The translations under genes and the position numbers were made by a program. The notes under the pieces are model-generated. The model made no database searches. It saw nothing but the letters and a program-made list of their open reading frames with translations, and was not told where the DNA came from. Of a DNA stretch of 62,450 bases, positions 9,870-18,837 are shown piece by piece. The stretch is from Bradyrhizobium cytisi (lineage in GTDB: Bacteria; Pseudomonadota; Alphaproteobacteria; Rhizobiales; Xanthobacteraceae), in the NCBI RefSeq assembly GCF_008123515.1, contig NZ_VSSR01000087.1, positions 1-62,450 on the forward strand. The letters run 5' to 3'. Positions within the stretch are counted from its first letter, which is position 1; each line of letters opens with the position of its first letter.

Positions 9870-10346
9870 ATGCAATACGATCGAATTGACGCCCGGATCC
9901 TTGAGATTGTGCAAAAGAATAACCGCCTAACTTCTGAGGTGATCGGTGAGTTGGCTGGGCTTTCCGCTACCGCGTGTCAACGAAGACTGAAGCGGCTCCG
10001 TTCGGAGGGCATCATCGAGGCTGATGTTTCCATCGTTTCGCCGAAGGCAGTGGGACGGCCTATTCAGATGCTCGTGCTAGTGAGCCTCGAGCGCGAGCGT
10101 TCAGATATCATCGACAAGTTCAAGAAAGCGATCAAATCATCAGCTGAAGTCGTGAATGGATTTTACGTTACAGGGGATGCTGACTTCGTTCTGTACATCA
10201 CTGCACGTAGTATGGAAGACTATGAACAGTTCACCCGCCGATTCTTCTATGAGAACTCAGATATTAAGGGAATCAAAACGATGGTCATTATGGACCGCGT
10301 CAAGGCAGGTTTTGCCGTTCCTATTGAGGCCCCCTCCGAAGAATAG
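9870..10346 (+). CDS. Lrp/AsnC family regulator, copy 1
   Basis: A 158-residue transcription factor. The N-terminal winged-helix domain (IDARILEIVQKNNRL, then the recognition-helix region SATACQRRLKRLRSEG) is followed by an AsnC/RAM ligand-binding domain (residues about 65-150). It is about 90 percent identical by eye to copies at 12787 and 26479. ATG 9870 is chosen because all three copies begin MQYDRID or MRYDRID and GGAG lies just upstream; an upstream in-frame start at 9780 would run through the conserved operator. Lrp-family proteins usually sense amino acids and control their transport and breakdown. It follows the M20 peptidase gene in the same direction. Confidence 0.92.
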   Translation: MQYDRIDARILEIVQKNNRLTSEVIGELAGLSATACQRRLKRLRSEGIIEADVSIVSPKAVGRPIQMLVLVSLERERSDIIDKFKKAIKSSAEVVNGFYVTGDADFVLYITARSMEDYEQFTRRFFYENSDIKGIKTMVIMDRVKAGFAVPIEAPSEE

Positions 10347-10636
10347 CGTGACATTTCAGCTCGCAAATCCGCGTGTTTACACTCAACTTAAACCGTCGAT
10401 CGTCCATTTTACTGCTGCGGTCTGGCTGACCAAGGTTTGGTCCACGAATGGGTATTCGACCTCAAGCCACAAACCGTAGCCTCAACAGTGAGCTCCGCCC
10501 GGGAGCTAACCAACGGAGATTCGGTGTCCGTGCCCACGTGCAGTGGTGGACCGGAGCCGTAACTCGAATACGCCAAGGGGTCAGGAGAGGTCTCAAGCTT
10601 ACGCACGGCGTGTTGCGACCAGACGCAGAGAGCAAT

Positions 10637-10750
10637 AATGGACAGCACGCGCCGCGAGATCGAGGCTTAGGTGAAGCGGATGTGCCGAGCGCAGCCTACT
10701 ATGGCGCTCAAAGCGTGCGCGCAATCGGAAATTTTCATGCACTCTGTTAG
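10637..10750 (+). pseudogene. Remnant of the N-terminus of an aspartase/fumarase-family lyase
   Basis: The translation LGEADVPSAAYYGAQSVRAI matches the conserved N-terminus of aspartate ammonia-lyase and class II fumarase (pattern LGE..VP..AYYG.QT.RA..NF). A plausible original start, ATGGACAGCACGCGC at 10637, is in another frame, so a frameshift lies between. The frame ends at a stop near 10750 and the remaining roughly 400 residues of such an enzyme are absent. I see no trace of the rest in the following bases. It is a decayed gene start, possibly left by a deletion. Confidence 0.6.
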
Positions 10751-10869
10751 CCGTCGCCTGTTTGATTCGACGCTCCGCAACTCTTATGGAAGCGACTCAG
10801 GGAAGGGCGCGCGATCCCGATTTTGATTGTAGCTCTTCGTCAAGCGAGGCGATCACGCCGGCTGATGTG

Positions 10870-11226
10870 CTATGGAAGAATGACAAAGGCCTTCCGAACC
10901 GTTTCAATGATTTTCCATTCACCATTGGTATTAGGGTGAAAATAAATGGAATCGCCGGCTTCGAGGACAATCGTCGGCCCGCCGTCCGGCGTGAACGTAC
11001 AGCGTCCTGATAGAAACGTTGAGAATTCCGCCTCAGCAACCTGACGGCGCCATTTTCCAGGCGAGCATTCCCAAACGCCGGCACTGGTTGAATCGCTCGA
11101 AGACTTGAAGGCGACTTTACTGCGCATAATGGAGACCGGCTCACCGATCGGCCGGGCAACCGGGCTGATGCTATCGAGCTCATTGCTAGGAAGATTGGCT
11201 GACGCTTTGAGGATAACTGGAGTCAT
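10870..11226 (-). CDS. Cupin domain protein
   Basis: A 118-residue single-domain protein of the DUF861-like cupin group. Visible features are the conserved WECSPGKWRR stretch (about residue 52), EFSTFLSGRCTFTPDGG, and the AGDSIYFHPNTNGEW second cupin motif near residue 90. Small cupins of this type commonly sit beside FAD-dependent amine oxidases and polyamine-type transporters, and here the upstream gene is exactly such an oxidase (stop at 11254, 28 bp away, same strand). Biochemical role is unknown; binding of a small metabolite or metal is a reasonable guess. Confidence 0.75.
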   Translation of the reverse strand: MTPVILKASANLPSNELDSISPVARPIGEPVSIMRSKVAFKSSSDSTSAGVWECSPGKWRRQVAEAEFSTFLSGRCTFTPDGGPTIVLEAGDSIYFHPNTNGEWKIIETVRKAFVILP

Positions 11227-11253
11227 GATTGGTTCCTGTTCGTATACTTAATT

Positions 11254-12644
11254 TCAGTCACGCTTCGATGGCACATAGCCGACGGGAGCAAGGTTCGCGA
11301 TCGCAAGAGTAAGTGGATCAGTGCGCCGGGAACGATCTTCCAGGCCCTCTTTCCGGCGCAACGCTTCGCGGACAAGGACGGAGCCAACATATCGGAAGGG
11401 CTCGACCGGGAAATTGTCTACGCCCTCACGAACCAGTCCGCAATTGGACCAGTGGTCCTTTTGGTCAAGCGCGAGAGATGCAAGTATTTTTCCACCCAGA
11501 ACAGTCGGCCCGACTCCCTGCCCAGAAAAGCCAATGCCGAAAAGAATGTCGGGGTGATTGTCGAGGTAGCCGAAGAATGGCAGTCCATCCACGGACCGAT
11601 CAATCGGGCCAGTCCAGGACGATTCGATATCCATGCCATCAAGCATCGGGTAAAGATTGCGGAAGCTTTCCTCGACTTCGCCAGCCCTATGCGAGGGCCC
11701 TTCGTAGTAGTTGGCTACCTGTCCTGCGAATGCGAAGTGTCCTAGCGATTTGCCGAAAACGATACGACCATCAGGCGCGTTCCGATAATAGTTCAGGAAC
11801 ATGCGAGAATCGCATATCGCCATACCGTTCTCGAATCCAATCTCTCTCAGCTTGCTGGGTTAGCCGTTGTCGCGATCATGTCACTGGAAACGATCGCCAC
11901 CTTGCGCCGAAGATAAGAGAACTTCGCTCCCCAGGCGTTCATGGCAAGAATGACTTTCTTGCTTGTAATCGAGCCTTTGTGCGTGATCACCTTTGGTGTT
12001 TTGGTCCGTTCCAATCTCACCATGGGCGAATGCTCATAGATTGTCACGCCCAGCTTCTGAGCGTGCCTTCGAAGGCCGAGGGCAAGGATGGCTGGCTGCA
12101 CCGTCGCGGCATCTGGTTCGAACACGCCAGCCAGGTTGCGACTAGTGCCGCTTAGCCGCGCCACATCCGCATTGTCGACCACCTCGAAGGGCCGCACGTT
12201 GTGTTTGCCCAGTTCATCGATCAGGACGTTCCAGCAGCCAATTTGTGGACGGGAAGTAGCGGTCCAAAGCCAACCATCGGCTCGGAACTCTGCATTTACA
12301 CCATTATCCCGGCAGAATGCTCCAATTTCCAATACTGCGTCCGCTGAGCTTTTCGCAATCCGGGTTGCTTCAGCTGTACCGCAAAGCTTGTGCAACGAGA
12401 GATACTTAGCCCAGAAGCTGGTGACAAATCCGCCATTGCGACCGCTGGCGCCCGACCCGCACAGGTCTCTCTCCAGTACCGCAACTTTCAATGAGGGCGA
12501 CCGCTCTTTGATCCGGATTGCCGTCCATAGACCCAGATAACCGCCGCCGATGATCGTCACGTCGGCCGTGACGTGTACCGATAAGCACTCCACCTGAGGC
12601 GTTCCTAACCGGTCGAATGCCTGCTTTAACCAAAAATTGTCCAT
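11254..12644 (-). pseudogene. FAD-dependent amine oxidase (PuuB/DadA-like), frameshifted
   Basis: Two overlapping halves of one protein are visible. The N-terminal part (12644 to 11847, 265 residues) has the dinucleotide motif IIGGGYLGLWTAI (about residue 30) and the ASGRNGGFV loop that carries the flavin in gamma-glutamylputrescine oxidase-type enzymes. The C-terminal part (from about 11850 to 11254, another frame) continues with CDSRMFLNYYRNAPDGRIVFG and the FAD-closing GFSGQGVG stretch. Joined near 11850-11862 they give about 460 residues, close to a normal enzyme. One indel in or near the sequence AACCCAGCAAGC breaks it. It is either a recent pseudogene or a sequencing error. It is divergent from the second Lrp gene and followed by the cupin gene. 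Confidence 0.8.
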
Positions 12645-12694
12645 CCTGCAGAGCCTATTGAAATTGCATTTACATTCATAATAATGCGTTTGTG

Positions 12695-12775
12695 GGGGTT
12701 TTTGCGTCGCAGTTTCTTGCCGTTTGGACCGTTTCCTGCATCACGCAGACATACTGCGGTGAAATTCACCTGAGG
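12695..12775 (+). promoter_or_regulatory. Putative Lrp operators between oxidase and second Lrp gene
   Basis: The region between the divergent oxidase (start 12644) and Lrp gene (start 12787) contains TTGCGTCGCAG at 12702-12712 and the palindrome CGCAG-ACATA-CTGCG at 12744-12758. Centres are about 45-50 bases apart, close to four or five helical turns. The same arrangement occurs at the third Lrp gene. I infer shared control of oxidase, cupin and Lrp. Confidence 0.5.
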
Positions 12776-12786
12776 CTCGAGCCGAC

Positions 12787-13263
12787 ATGCAATACGATCG
12801 AATAGACGCCCGCATCCTCGAAATCGTGCAAAAGAACAACCGCTTAACCACTGACGTGATCGGGGAACTAGCAGGAATTTCAGCGACGGCGTGTCAACGA
12901 CGGCTGAAGAGGCTTCGTGCGGAAGGCATCATCGAAGCGGATGTCTCCATCGTTTCGCCCAAGGCGGTAGGAAACCCGATTCAAATGCTCGTGCTAGTAA
13001 CGTTGGAGCGGGAGCGTTCAGATATTGTCGACAGGTTCAAGAAGGCGATCAAAGCCTCAGCCGAAGTCGTCAACGGATTTTATGTCACCGGCGACGCCGA
13101 CTTCGTGCTCTACATAACTGCGCGGAGTATGGAAGATTATGAGCAGTTCACGCGACATTTCTTCTACGAGAACCCGGATATCAAAGCGGTCAAAACGATG
13201 GTTATCATGGACCGCGTAAAGGCGGGCTTTGCCATGCCCATTGAAACTCCATCAGACGATTGA
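12787..13263 (+). CDS. Lrp/AsnC family regulator, copy 2
   Basis: A 158-residue close paralogue of the regulators at 9870 and 26479, with the same winged-helix segment (SATACQRRLKRLRAEG) and RAM domain (GFYVTGDADFVLYITARSMEDY). Differences from copy 1 are scattered and conservative, which points to duplicated genes under selection rather than a decaying repeat. It is transcribed away from the frameshifted FAD oxidase, the usual layout for a local Lrp-type regulator and its target. Confidence 0.92.
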   Translation: MQYDRIDARILEIVQKNNRLTTDVIGELAGISATACQRRLKRLRAEGIIEADVSIVSPKAVGNPIQMLVLVTLERERSDIVDRFKKAIKASAEVVNGFYVTGDADFVLYITARSMEDYEQFTRHFFYENPDIKAVKTMVIMDRVKAGFAMPIETPSDD

Positions 13264-13597
13264 TCTCGCGTGGGCTTCTGCCCGCTGTGCACTTTGCAGT
13301 GATAGCTCGGTCTAAACGCCCAGAAGTTGTCGCTTTCGCTCGCCGTCGCCGCTTCACGGAGTATCAGGAACTTTTCCTTTGGTGCTCACAAGGGATACGG
13401 CGCTTCGTCACTCATCCAGTCTGCAGGAATGACAAAAGTACTGGGGCGAGGGTCTGCGGCAGCTCCAAAGGATTTTCAGTCTGACGAATAGGAAATCAGG
13501 GCGCTCTCGAGGTCAGTAGAGTAGTCCTGCTTTTTTCGTCGTAGCACTACAGCTACAGCTGAGTAGAGGGCAGTGTGCTTTGCATCAGACGTCCCGG
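13264..13597. other. Intergenic region between convergent Lrp and purU genes
   Basis: No gene is recognised. A small inverted repeat (GTAGC/GCTAC) lies near 13545-13560 with a T6 run on the plus strand just before it. Neither strand shows a convincing hairpin followed by a T-run. Confidence 0.3.
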
Positions 13598-14461
13598 TCA
13601 GCCTGGGAATACGACAGTTTTCTTTCCGTTCATCAGCACGCGATCCTCGAGGTGATGCCTCACCGCGCGGGCGAGAACGCGCCTTTCAATATCGCGGCCC
13701 TTCCGGACGAGATCGTCTGGCGTATCGCGGTGCGAAATCCGTTCGACATCCTGCTCGATGATCGGTCCCTCGTCGAGATCAGAAGTCACATAGTGCGCTG
13801 TCGCTCCGATCAACTTGACTCCTCGTTCGTAGGCTTGGTGATACGGCTTGGCGCCCTTGAAGCCTGGCAAGAAGGAGTGGTGGATGTTTATGCAGCGACC
13901 CGACAACTTGGCCGAAAAGCCGTCCGACAGAATCTGCATGTAACGGGCGAGGACAACAAGCTCTGTGTTGGTCTCCTGCACGAGCCCCCAAATCCGCGCC
14001 TCCTGCTCCATTTTGGTCTGCTTGCTAACCGGGAAATGATAGAAGGGCAGCTGGCCTAGATCTGTGCAAGCTAGGTGCTCGCGGTCATGATTGGAAACGA
14101 TCGCGGTGAGTTCCATCTGCAGTTCACCGATTCGCCAGCGGTACAGTAAATCCGCCAGACAATGGTCGACCTTAGAGACGAGCAGCATCACACGTTTCTT
14201 TACGGAGCTCTGCCGTAGATTGAATGTCATGGAAAGACGGCCAGCGAGTTCCTCGACTGAGGCAGCGATGTCCGCTTCCGAGTTCGCATGCTCGAGGCGA
14301 TTGAAGACAACGCGCATGAAGAATCGACCGGTCTCGTTATCATCGAACTGCTGAGCATCGATGATGTTGCAACCAGCTTCGAATAGGATCCGCGAGACTG
14401 CCGATACGATTCCCGGGCGATCAGGGCAAGACAAGGTAAGAATCATGGAACGGTCGGACAT
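13598..14461 (-). CDS. purU: Formyltetrahydrofolate deformylase
   Basis: A 287-residue cytoplasmic enzyme that hydrolyses 10-formyl-tetrahydrofolate to formate and tetrahydrofolate. The N-terminal ACT domain starts with LTLSCPDRPGIVSAVSR (residues about 8-24), followed by the formyltransferase fold. The catalytic Asn-His-Asp set is visible in NIHHSFLPGFKGA and TSDLDEGPIIEQDV. Length is normal for the family. It follows the FAD-GcvT dehydrogenase gene by 46 bp on the same strand, so the two probably form an operon in which one-carbon units released from N-methyl groups are removed as formate. Such purU genes often accompany demethylating dehydrogenases. Confidence 0.95.
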   Translation of the reverse strand: MSDRSMILTLSCPDRPGIVSAVSRILFEAGCNIIDAQQFDDNETGRFFMRVVFNRLEHANSEADIAASVEELAGRLSMTFNLRQSSVKKRVMLLVSKVDHCLADLLYRWRIGELQMELTAIVSNHDREHLACTDLGQLPFYHFPVSKQTKMEQEARIWGLVQETNTELVVLARYMQILSDGFSAKLSGRCINIHHSFLPGFKGAKPYHQAYERGVKLIGATAHYVTSDLDEGPIIEQDVERISHRDTPDDLVRKGRDIERRVLARAVRHHLEDRVLMNGKKTVVFPG

Positions 14462-14507
14462 GGCAGTCGCCGCCAGCGGCGGCCCTCGTAAAACACAGAG
14501 CTGAAAG

Positions 14508-17015
14508 TCATTTTTTAGAGCGTGCCATGAGCAGCTCCGGGGCGATTAAATCTTCGGCCTTTCGCAATTCGCCTTTCACTCGAGTGCGATTTGAATCGTA
14601 GAAAGGACGAAGCGATGCGATGGCAGCGTGCCTTTGGCTGGCGATCTCTATTTCGAAGTCTCCTTCAGACAGCCATTTGGCACTCACCCCACTCGCGCAA
14701 TGCAGATATCCCATGCCGATACCGCAGCCGAGCGTGTGACCGAATCCCGCTGAACGCAGGTAACCAACGAGAGATCCATTGCGCCAAACGGGCTCTGTTC
14801 CAAACATGAGAGGCACCGCGCGGGGCGCGGCTAACTGCACAAGGCGTCGGTGCGGGATTTGGCCGCGCTGAGACTCGAGAGTCGCGCGGCCGATGAAATC
14901 CTCCCCCTTGTCCCAAGCAATTGTGAATCCCAGCCCTGCTTCGATCGGCGTATCTTCATCACTTACGTCTGCCCCCCAATCGCGGTAACCCGCCTCGAGG
15001 CGCAGCGTATTCAGTGCCACGTATCCCGCGTGTTGCAGATTGAGATCGCGTCCAGCAACGATCAGTGCATCGTAGACACCCAACGCCTGCTCGGTGGGAA
15101 TATGCAGCTCCCACCCGAGTTCGCCCACGAAAGTCATGCGGAATGCGAGCGCCATGCCATAGCCAATTTCGATTTCTCGGGCCGTGGCGAACGGAAACGC
15201 AGCTTCTGAAAAATCTGCTGGGCTGACGCGCATGAGCAGCTCTCGTGAACGCGGCCCCATCACCGACAGGCATGTGTAGCCCGACGACACGTCGGTGACG
15301 AACACGTGGCCTGCTTCTTTGGCATGAGTCCGCAACCAGGCAAGATCTCGAATGCGCTGAACGGCTGCAGTTACGACCAAGAATTCATTCTCACTGGTTC
15401 GTGCGATCGTGACGTCTGACTCCATGCCGCCGCGGTCATTGAGCCACGGCGTGTAGACAACACGCCCCACCGGAGCATCAATGTTGTTAGTCGAAAGGCG
15501 TTGAAGAAACGCAAGTGCGTCGCGGCCCTGCACAAGAAGATGTGCGAATGAGGTCTGATCGAAGAGTGCAACTCCGGAACGAGCCGCCTCGTGTTCCGCC
15601 CCGCTTGCCCTGAACCAATCATCGCGAGCAAATGTGGCGTGGCCGCTCGCCGGCATCCCGGGATAACCAAACCACTGCGCTCGCTCCCAGCCCGCAGCCT
15701 CGCCAAAGTTCGCGCCAGCGGCAGCTAGTCGATCATGCAGCGGCGACACTCGCACGTTACGAGCTGTCATGGGTGACTTGTGAGGCCAATGAAGCGCGTA
15801 AAGAAGTCCAACGGCCTCGCCTGTTCGATCGCGCAAATATCGGCGGTTGCGCTGGAAGGGCATGGCGCGTCGGACGTCCATTTCCCAATAGTCAGCCGTC
15901 GGCATACCGGTCGACATCCAGTCGGCCATCACTTTGCCCGCACCGCCGGAAGATTCGATGCCACACGAGTTGAAGCCAGAAGCAACATAGAGGCCAGCGA
16001 TGTCGGGCGCAGGCCCCAGCAAAAATCGATTGTCGGGCGTGAAACTCTCTGGTCCGTTGAAGTTCAGTTGCAGTCCTACATCCGCAAGCGCCGGCATACG
16101 TCGCATAGCATTGATGAGGTGAGGCTCCATGTGATCGAGATCGTCAGGAAGAGACTCAAAACTGAATTCTGAGGGAATGCCTTCCATGCCCCATGGCTTG
16201 CCTTTCGGTTCGAAGAAGCCAACCAGCAATTTTCCTGCATCCTCCTTGGCATAGAAGCATGCATCAAGGTCGCGCACTGTGGGAGTATCAGGCAGCAAGC
16301 CTGAAATGGCCTCGGTCACCACGTAGAAATGTTCTGCGGCGTGGAGCGGCACGGTCCAATCAAGGTCAGCAGCCAGCGTCCGGGTCCACATCCCTGCGCA
16401 GATGACCACCTTTTCGGTGCGCACGACGCCCTCGGCAGTTTCGACGCCAGCGATTCGCCCCTTCTCAACCAGAATGCGGGTCACCGGCGTGCGTTCCAGG
16501 ACTTTTGCTCCTCCCTGCCGCGCGCCAGTGGCGAACGCGCGCGCCGTGTCCACCGGATTTGTCTTTCCATCGGAGGCAATCCACGCCGCGCCAAGTACGT
16601 CGCTTACGTCGAGCAAGGGCACCCGCCGCTTGGCCTCCGCAGCGTCGATGATCTCAACATCGAGACCAAAGGAGCGCCCCATAGACGCGCCTCGCTTCAA
16701 CTCCTCGAGACGCGCAGGCGTCGCCGCGACGGTAATCGACCCACATTGCCGAAAACCGGTGTGCTGACCGGTCACCTGCTCAAGCTCTCGGAATAGGCCT
16801 GCGGTATACTGAGCCAGCTTCGCCATATTTTCGCTGGCGCGCAGCTGGGTAACGAGCCCCGCCGCATGCCACGTAGTACCGCAGGTGAGCTGGTCGCGTT
16901 CGAGCAGCAAAACGTCGCGATGTCCAAGTCGAGTTAGATGATACGCGATGGATAGGCCAATGATGCCACCACCGACGATTACGTATTCAGCTTGGGAAGG
17001 CAGTTTGCTTTGCAT
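14508..17015 (-). CDS. Dimethylglycine/sarcosine dehydrogenase-like FAD-GcvT protein
   Basis: An 835-residue two-domain protein. The N-terminal half is a DAO-type FAD oxidoreductase (VGGGIIGLSIAYHL at residue about 13, THC-like flavin loop region CGTTWHAAGL at about 45). From about residue 430 an FAO linker and a GcvT-type tetrahydrofolate-binding domain follow (LFDQTSFAHLLVQGRDALAF, then YTCLSVMGPRSRELL). This matches enzymes that oxidise N-methyl groups of dimethylglycine, sarcosine or similar amines and pass the methylene unit to tetrahydrofolate. The exact substrate is not determinable. It leads a probable operon with purU and has a palindromic site in its upstream region that is shared with the transporter operon. 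Confidence 0.9.
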   Translation of the reverse strand: MQSKLPSQAEYVIVGGGIIGLSIAYHLTRLGHRDVLLLERDQLTCGTTWHAAGLVTQLRASENMAKLAQYTAGLFRELEQVTGQHTGFRQCGSITVAATPARLEELKRGASMGRSFGLDVEIIDAAEAKRRVPLLDVSDVLGAAWIASDGKTNPVDTARAFATGARQGGAKVLERTPVTRILVEKGRIAGVETAEGVVRTEKVVICAGMWTRTLAADLDWTVPLHAAEHFYVVTEAISGLLPDTPTVRDLDACFYAKEDAGKLLVGFFEPKGKPWGMEGIPSEFSFESLPDDLDHMEPHLINAMRRMPALADVGLQLNFNGPESFTPDNRFLLGPAPDIAGLYVASGFNSCGIESSGGAGKVMADWMSTGMPTADYWEMDVRRAMPFQRNRRYLRDRTGEAVGLLYALHWPHKSPMTARNVRVSPLHDRLAAAGANFGEAAGWERAQWFGYPGMPASGHATFARDDWFRASGAEHEAARSGVALFDQTSFAHLLVQGRDALAFLQRLSTNNIDAPVGRVVYTPWLNDRGGMESDVTIARTSENEFLVVTAAVQRIRDLAWLRTHAKEAGHVFVTDVSSGYTCLSVMGPRSRELLMRVSPADFSEAAFPFATAREIEIGYGMALAFRMTFVGELGWELHIPTEQALGVYDALIVAGRDLNLQHAGYVALNTLRLEAGYRDWGADVSDEDTPIEAGLGFTIAWDKGEDFIGRATLESQRGQIPHRRLVQLAAPRAVPLMFGTEPVWRNGSLVGYLRSAGFGHTLGCGIGMGYLHCASGVSAKWLSEGDFEIEIASQRHAAIASLRPFYDSNRTRVKGELRKAEDLIAPELLMARSKK

Positions 17016-17724
17016 TTGAACAACTCAGAGAAATGACCGCAGGCTGCCTGGACTTTCCGCAGGATCAGCAGGTGAATAGCGCGGCGTGTTTGGAGGCTTG
17101 GGCAGAGCGCCACGGAACAGCGCACTATACGGGAGCCGATCCGCACATGCGCGAAATCAAAAGTCCATGCATATTGTGCCTGATGGCTGATGCCGCGCGT
17201 CATGCAGGTATGCGCGATAACGGTACGCTATCTGGAGCTTCGCAAATTGGTCCCCTTCCGCGTTGTAATTCGGACTTGGTCAGCCGGAGCGTTCTATTTC
17301 TCGCGCAAATAGTATCGGGCTGATGGAGTTGAATTAAACTGAAATGGCGCTCCCAAAGCAGAAATACTGCACGCTCTCCGCAAGGTGTGAGGTTTTTATT
17401 CTGTCGACTTAAAGTTACCTGAGCACATCAGACGCGATCCAGCGCGCGCAGCGCATGCCGTGTTGGTTCTCGCTTGGAGAAATCATCCTGCCGAGAACGG
17501 CACTTGATCCGCCATAGATGAGATTGTCGGACGCGGCGTTCGCTTCACCGCTAGAATTTGCGGGCGTCTCGGCGGACATGGGGCCGTGCCGTCGTCCGCC
17601 GATGAACCGGAGGCGAGTTGTTCAGATGCCCACCGCATATCTGCCCTCTGAACGGGACGCTTGCTTGCATGCGGCGGACAAAGACCGCGCTATGTTTGAC
17701 CGGTATACCTCCTGCGATGATTGC
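17016..17724. other. Intergenic region upstream of the FAD-GcvT gene
   Basis: No gene is recognised. The region contains the palindromic element described separately and must include the promoter of the dehydrogenase operon, as well as the end of the transporter operon. Bases 17294-17380 resemble 21937-22023 as a whole (shared palindrome, TATCGGGC and AAATGGCGC), indicating a duplicated control region. Confidence 0.45.
17294..17320 (-). promoter_or_regulatory. Shared palindromic operator candidate, copy A
   Basis: CTATTTCTCGCGCAAATAG (17294-17312) has 6-base inverted arms around a 7-base spacer and is followed by TATCGGGC. The same module, with a tighter palindrome, occurs 5 kb away upstream of the polyamine-type transporter operon. 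It lies about 280 bases before the FAD-GcvT gene. The regulator is unknown and no dedicated regulator gene adjoins it. Confidence 0.55.
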
Positions 17725-18831
17725 CTAGCGACGATCTTCTTCGGCGGGAATAACGCGAAGGTCGTCCGTGCTTATTGTGACGCTGAGAAGATCGCCTGTT
17801 TTCGGATGGCGCCAAAACGGAAAGCGCTCCTGCATCGTCAGCTGCTCTCCGTTAAGGTCAAGCACGATTCGTGTCGCCCCACCGTAGTAGTGCGCCTGCA
17901 AGACGCGCCCTTGATAAGATGGTCCGCTAGCGTCATCGGTCGATAGCCGGACGTGCTCCGGCCGGATCACCGCTGTCGCAGAACCAGCACTCCAATTTCC
18001 ATCGAGGCGCAGGCCCGCCGCCGACGTAAAACTGCCATCAGGGCCTACTGTCCCCTTCAGAAGAGAGCACCAGCCAATAAACTTGGCAACGAAAGGTGTT
18101 TCCGGCGACTCGTAAATCTCGCCAGGCGTGCCAATCTGTTCAACCTGACCGGCATTCATAACAACGATGCGGTCCGACATAGCCAGCGCTTCTTCCTGAT
18201 CATGCGTCACAAACAGGGTCGTGACGTTGACGCTCCGCACTACTTCCCGCAACTCTTCTCGCATGCGTAGGCGCAGCTGCGCATCGAGATTTGAGAACGG
18301 TTCGTCAAGAAGCAGTACTGCTGGTCGCATCGCAAGAGCACGCGCAAGCGCGATCCGTTGCTGCTGCCCGCCAGACAGTTGCGCCGGAAGACGGTCGGCT
18401 AAATGAGGCAGCTCCACCAGCCTGAGCATTTCCTCAACCCGCGCTTTGCGCTCGTCACGCGGCCATTTGAGATTTTCGAGGCCAAATTCAATATTTTGCG
18501 CGACCGTCATATGCGGGAATAAGGCGTAGCTCTGAAATACCATTCCGGTATCTCGCCGATAGGGTGGCTGGCGCGTCATGTCGACGCCGTTTATCGTAAT
18601 GCTACCTGACGTCGGTTCTACAAATCCCGCCACCATGCGCAGCGTTGTTGTCTTGCCGCAGCCTGACGGTCCAAGCAGGCAAAGTAGTTCGCCACGACGG
18701 ACCCCAATCGAAGTGTTCGAAACTGCAGCAACTTCACCGTAGTATTTGGAAACAGAGCGCAATTCGACGACAAGATCATCTGCTTCAGGCACGAAGTTGT
18801 CACGCTCTTTCGATAAAGCCAGCATATTCAC
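17725..18831 (-). CDS. Spermidine/putrescine-type ABC transporter ATPase
   Basis: A 368-residue ATPase of the PotA/CUT2-like class. Motifs are Walker A GPSGCGKTT (about residue 54), signature LSGGQQQRIALARAL, Walker B LLLDEPFSNLDA and H-loop FVTHDQEEALA. A C-terminal TOBE-type regulatory domain follows (IRPEHVRLS onward). It is the last gene of a minus-strand operon with two permeases and a periplasmic binding protein; 6 bp separate it from the upstream permease. Family members import polyamines, but related systems take up opines, betaines and iron or sugar compounds, so the substrate is an inference from nearby amine-catabolic genes. Confidence 0.93.
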   Translation of the reverse strand: MNMLALSKERDNFVPEADDLVVELRSVSKYYGEVAAVSNTSIGVRRGELLCLLGPSGCGKTTTLRMVAGFVEPTSGSITINGVDMTRQPPYRRDTGMVFQSYALFPHMTVAQNIEFGLENLKWPRDERKARVEEMLRLVELPHLADRLPAQLSGGQQQRIALARALAMRPAVLLLDEPFSNLDAQLRLRMREELREVVRSVNVTTLFVTHDQEEALAMSDRIVVMNAGQVEQIGTPGEIYESPETPFVAKFIGWCSLLKGTVGPDGSFTSAAGLRLDGNWSAGSATAVIRPEHVRLSTDDASGPSYQGRVLQAHYYGGATRIVLDLNGEQLTMQERFPFWRHPKTGDLLSVTISTDDLRVIPAEEDRR

Positions 18832-18837
18832 TCCTAT

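Noticed and set aside
11313..12155. 280-codon plus-strand frame over the FAD oxidase
   Set aside because: It spans the frameshift of the oxidase on the other strand and has no recognisable domain.
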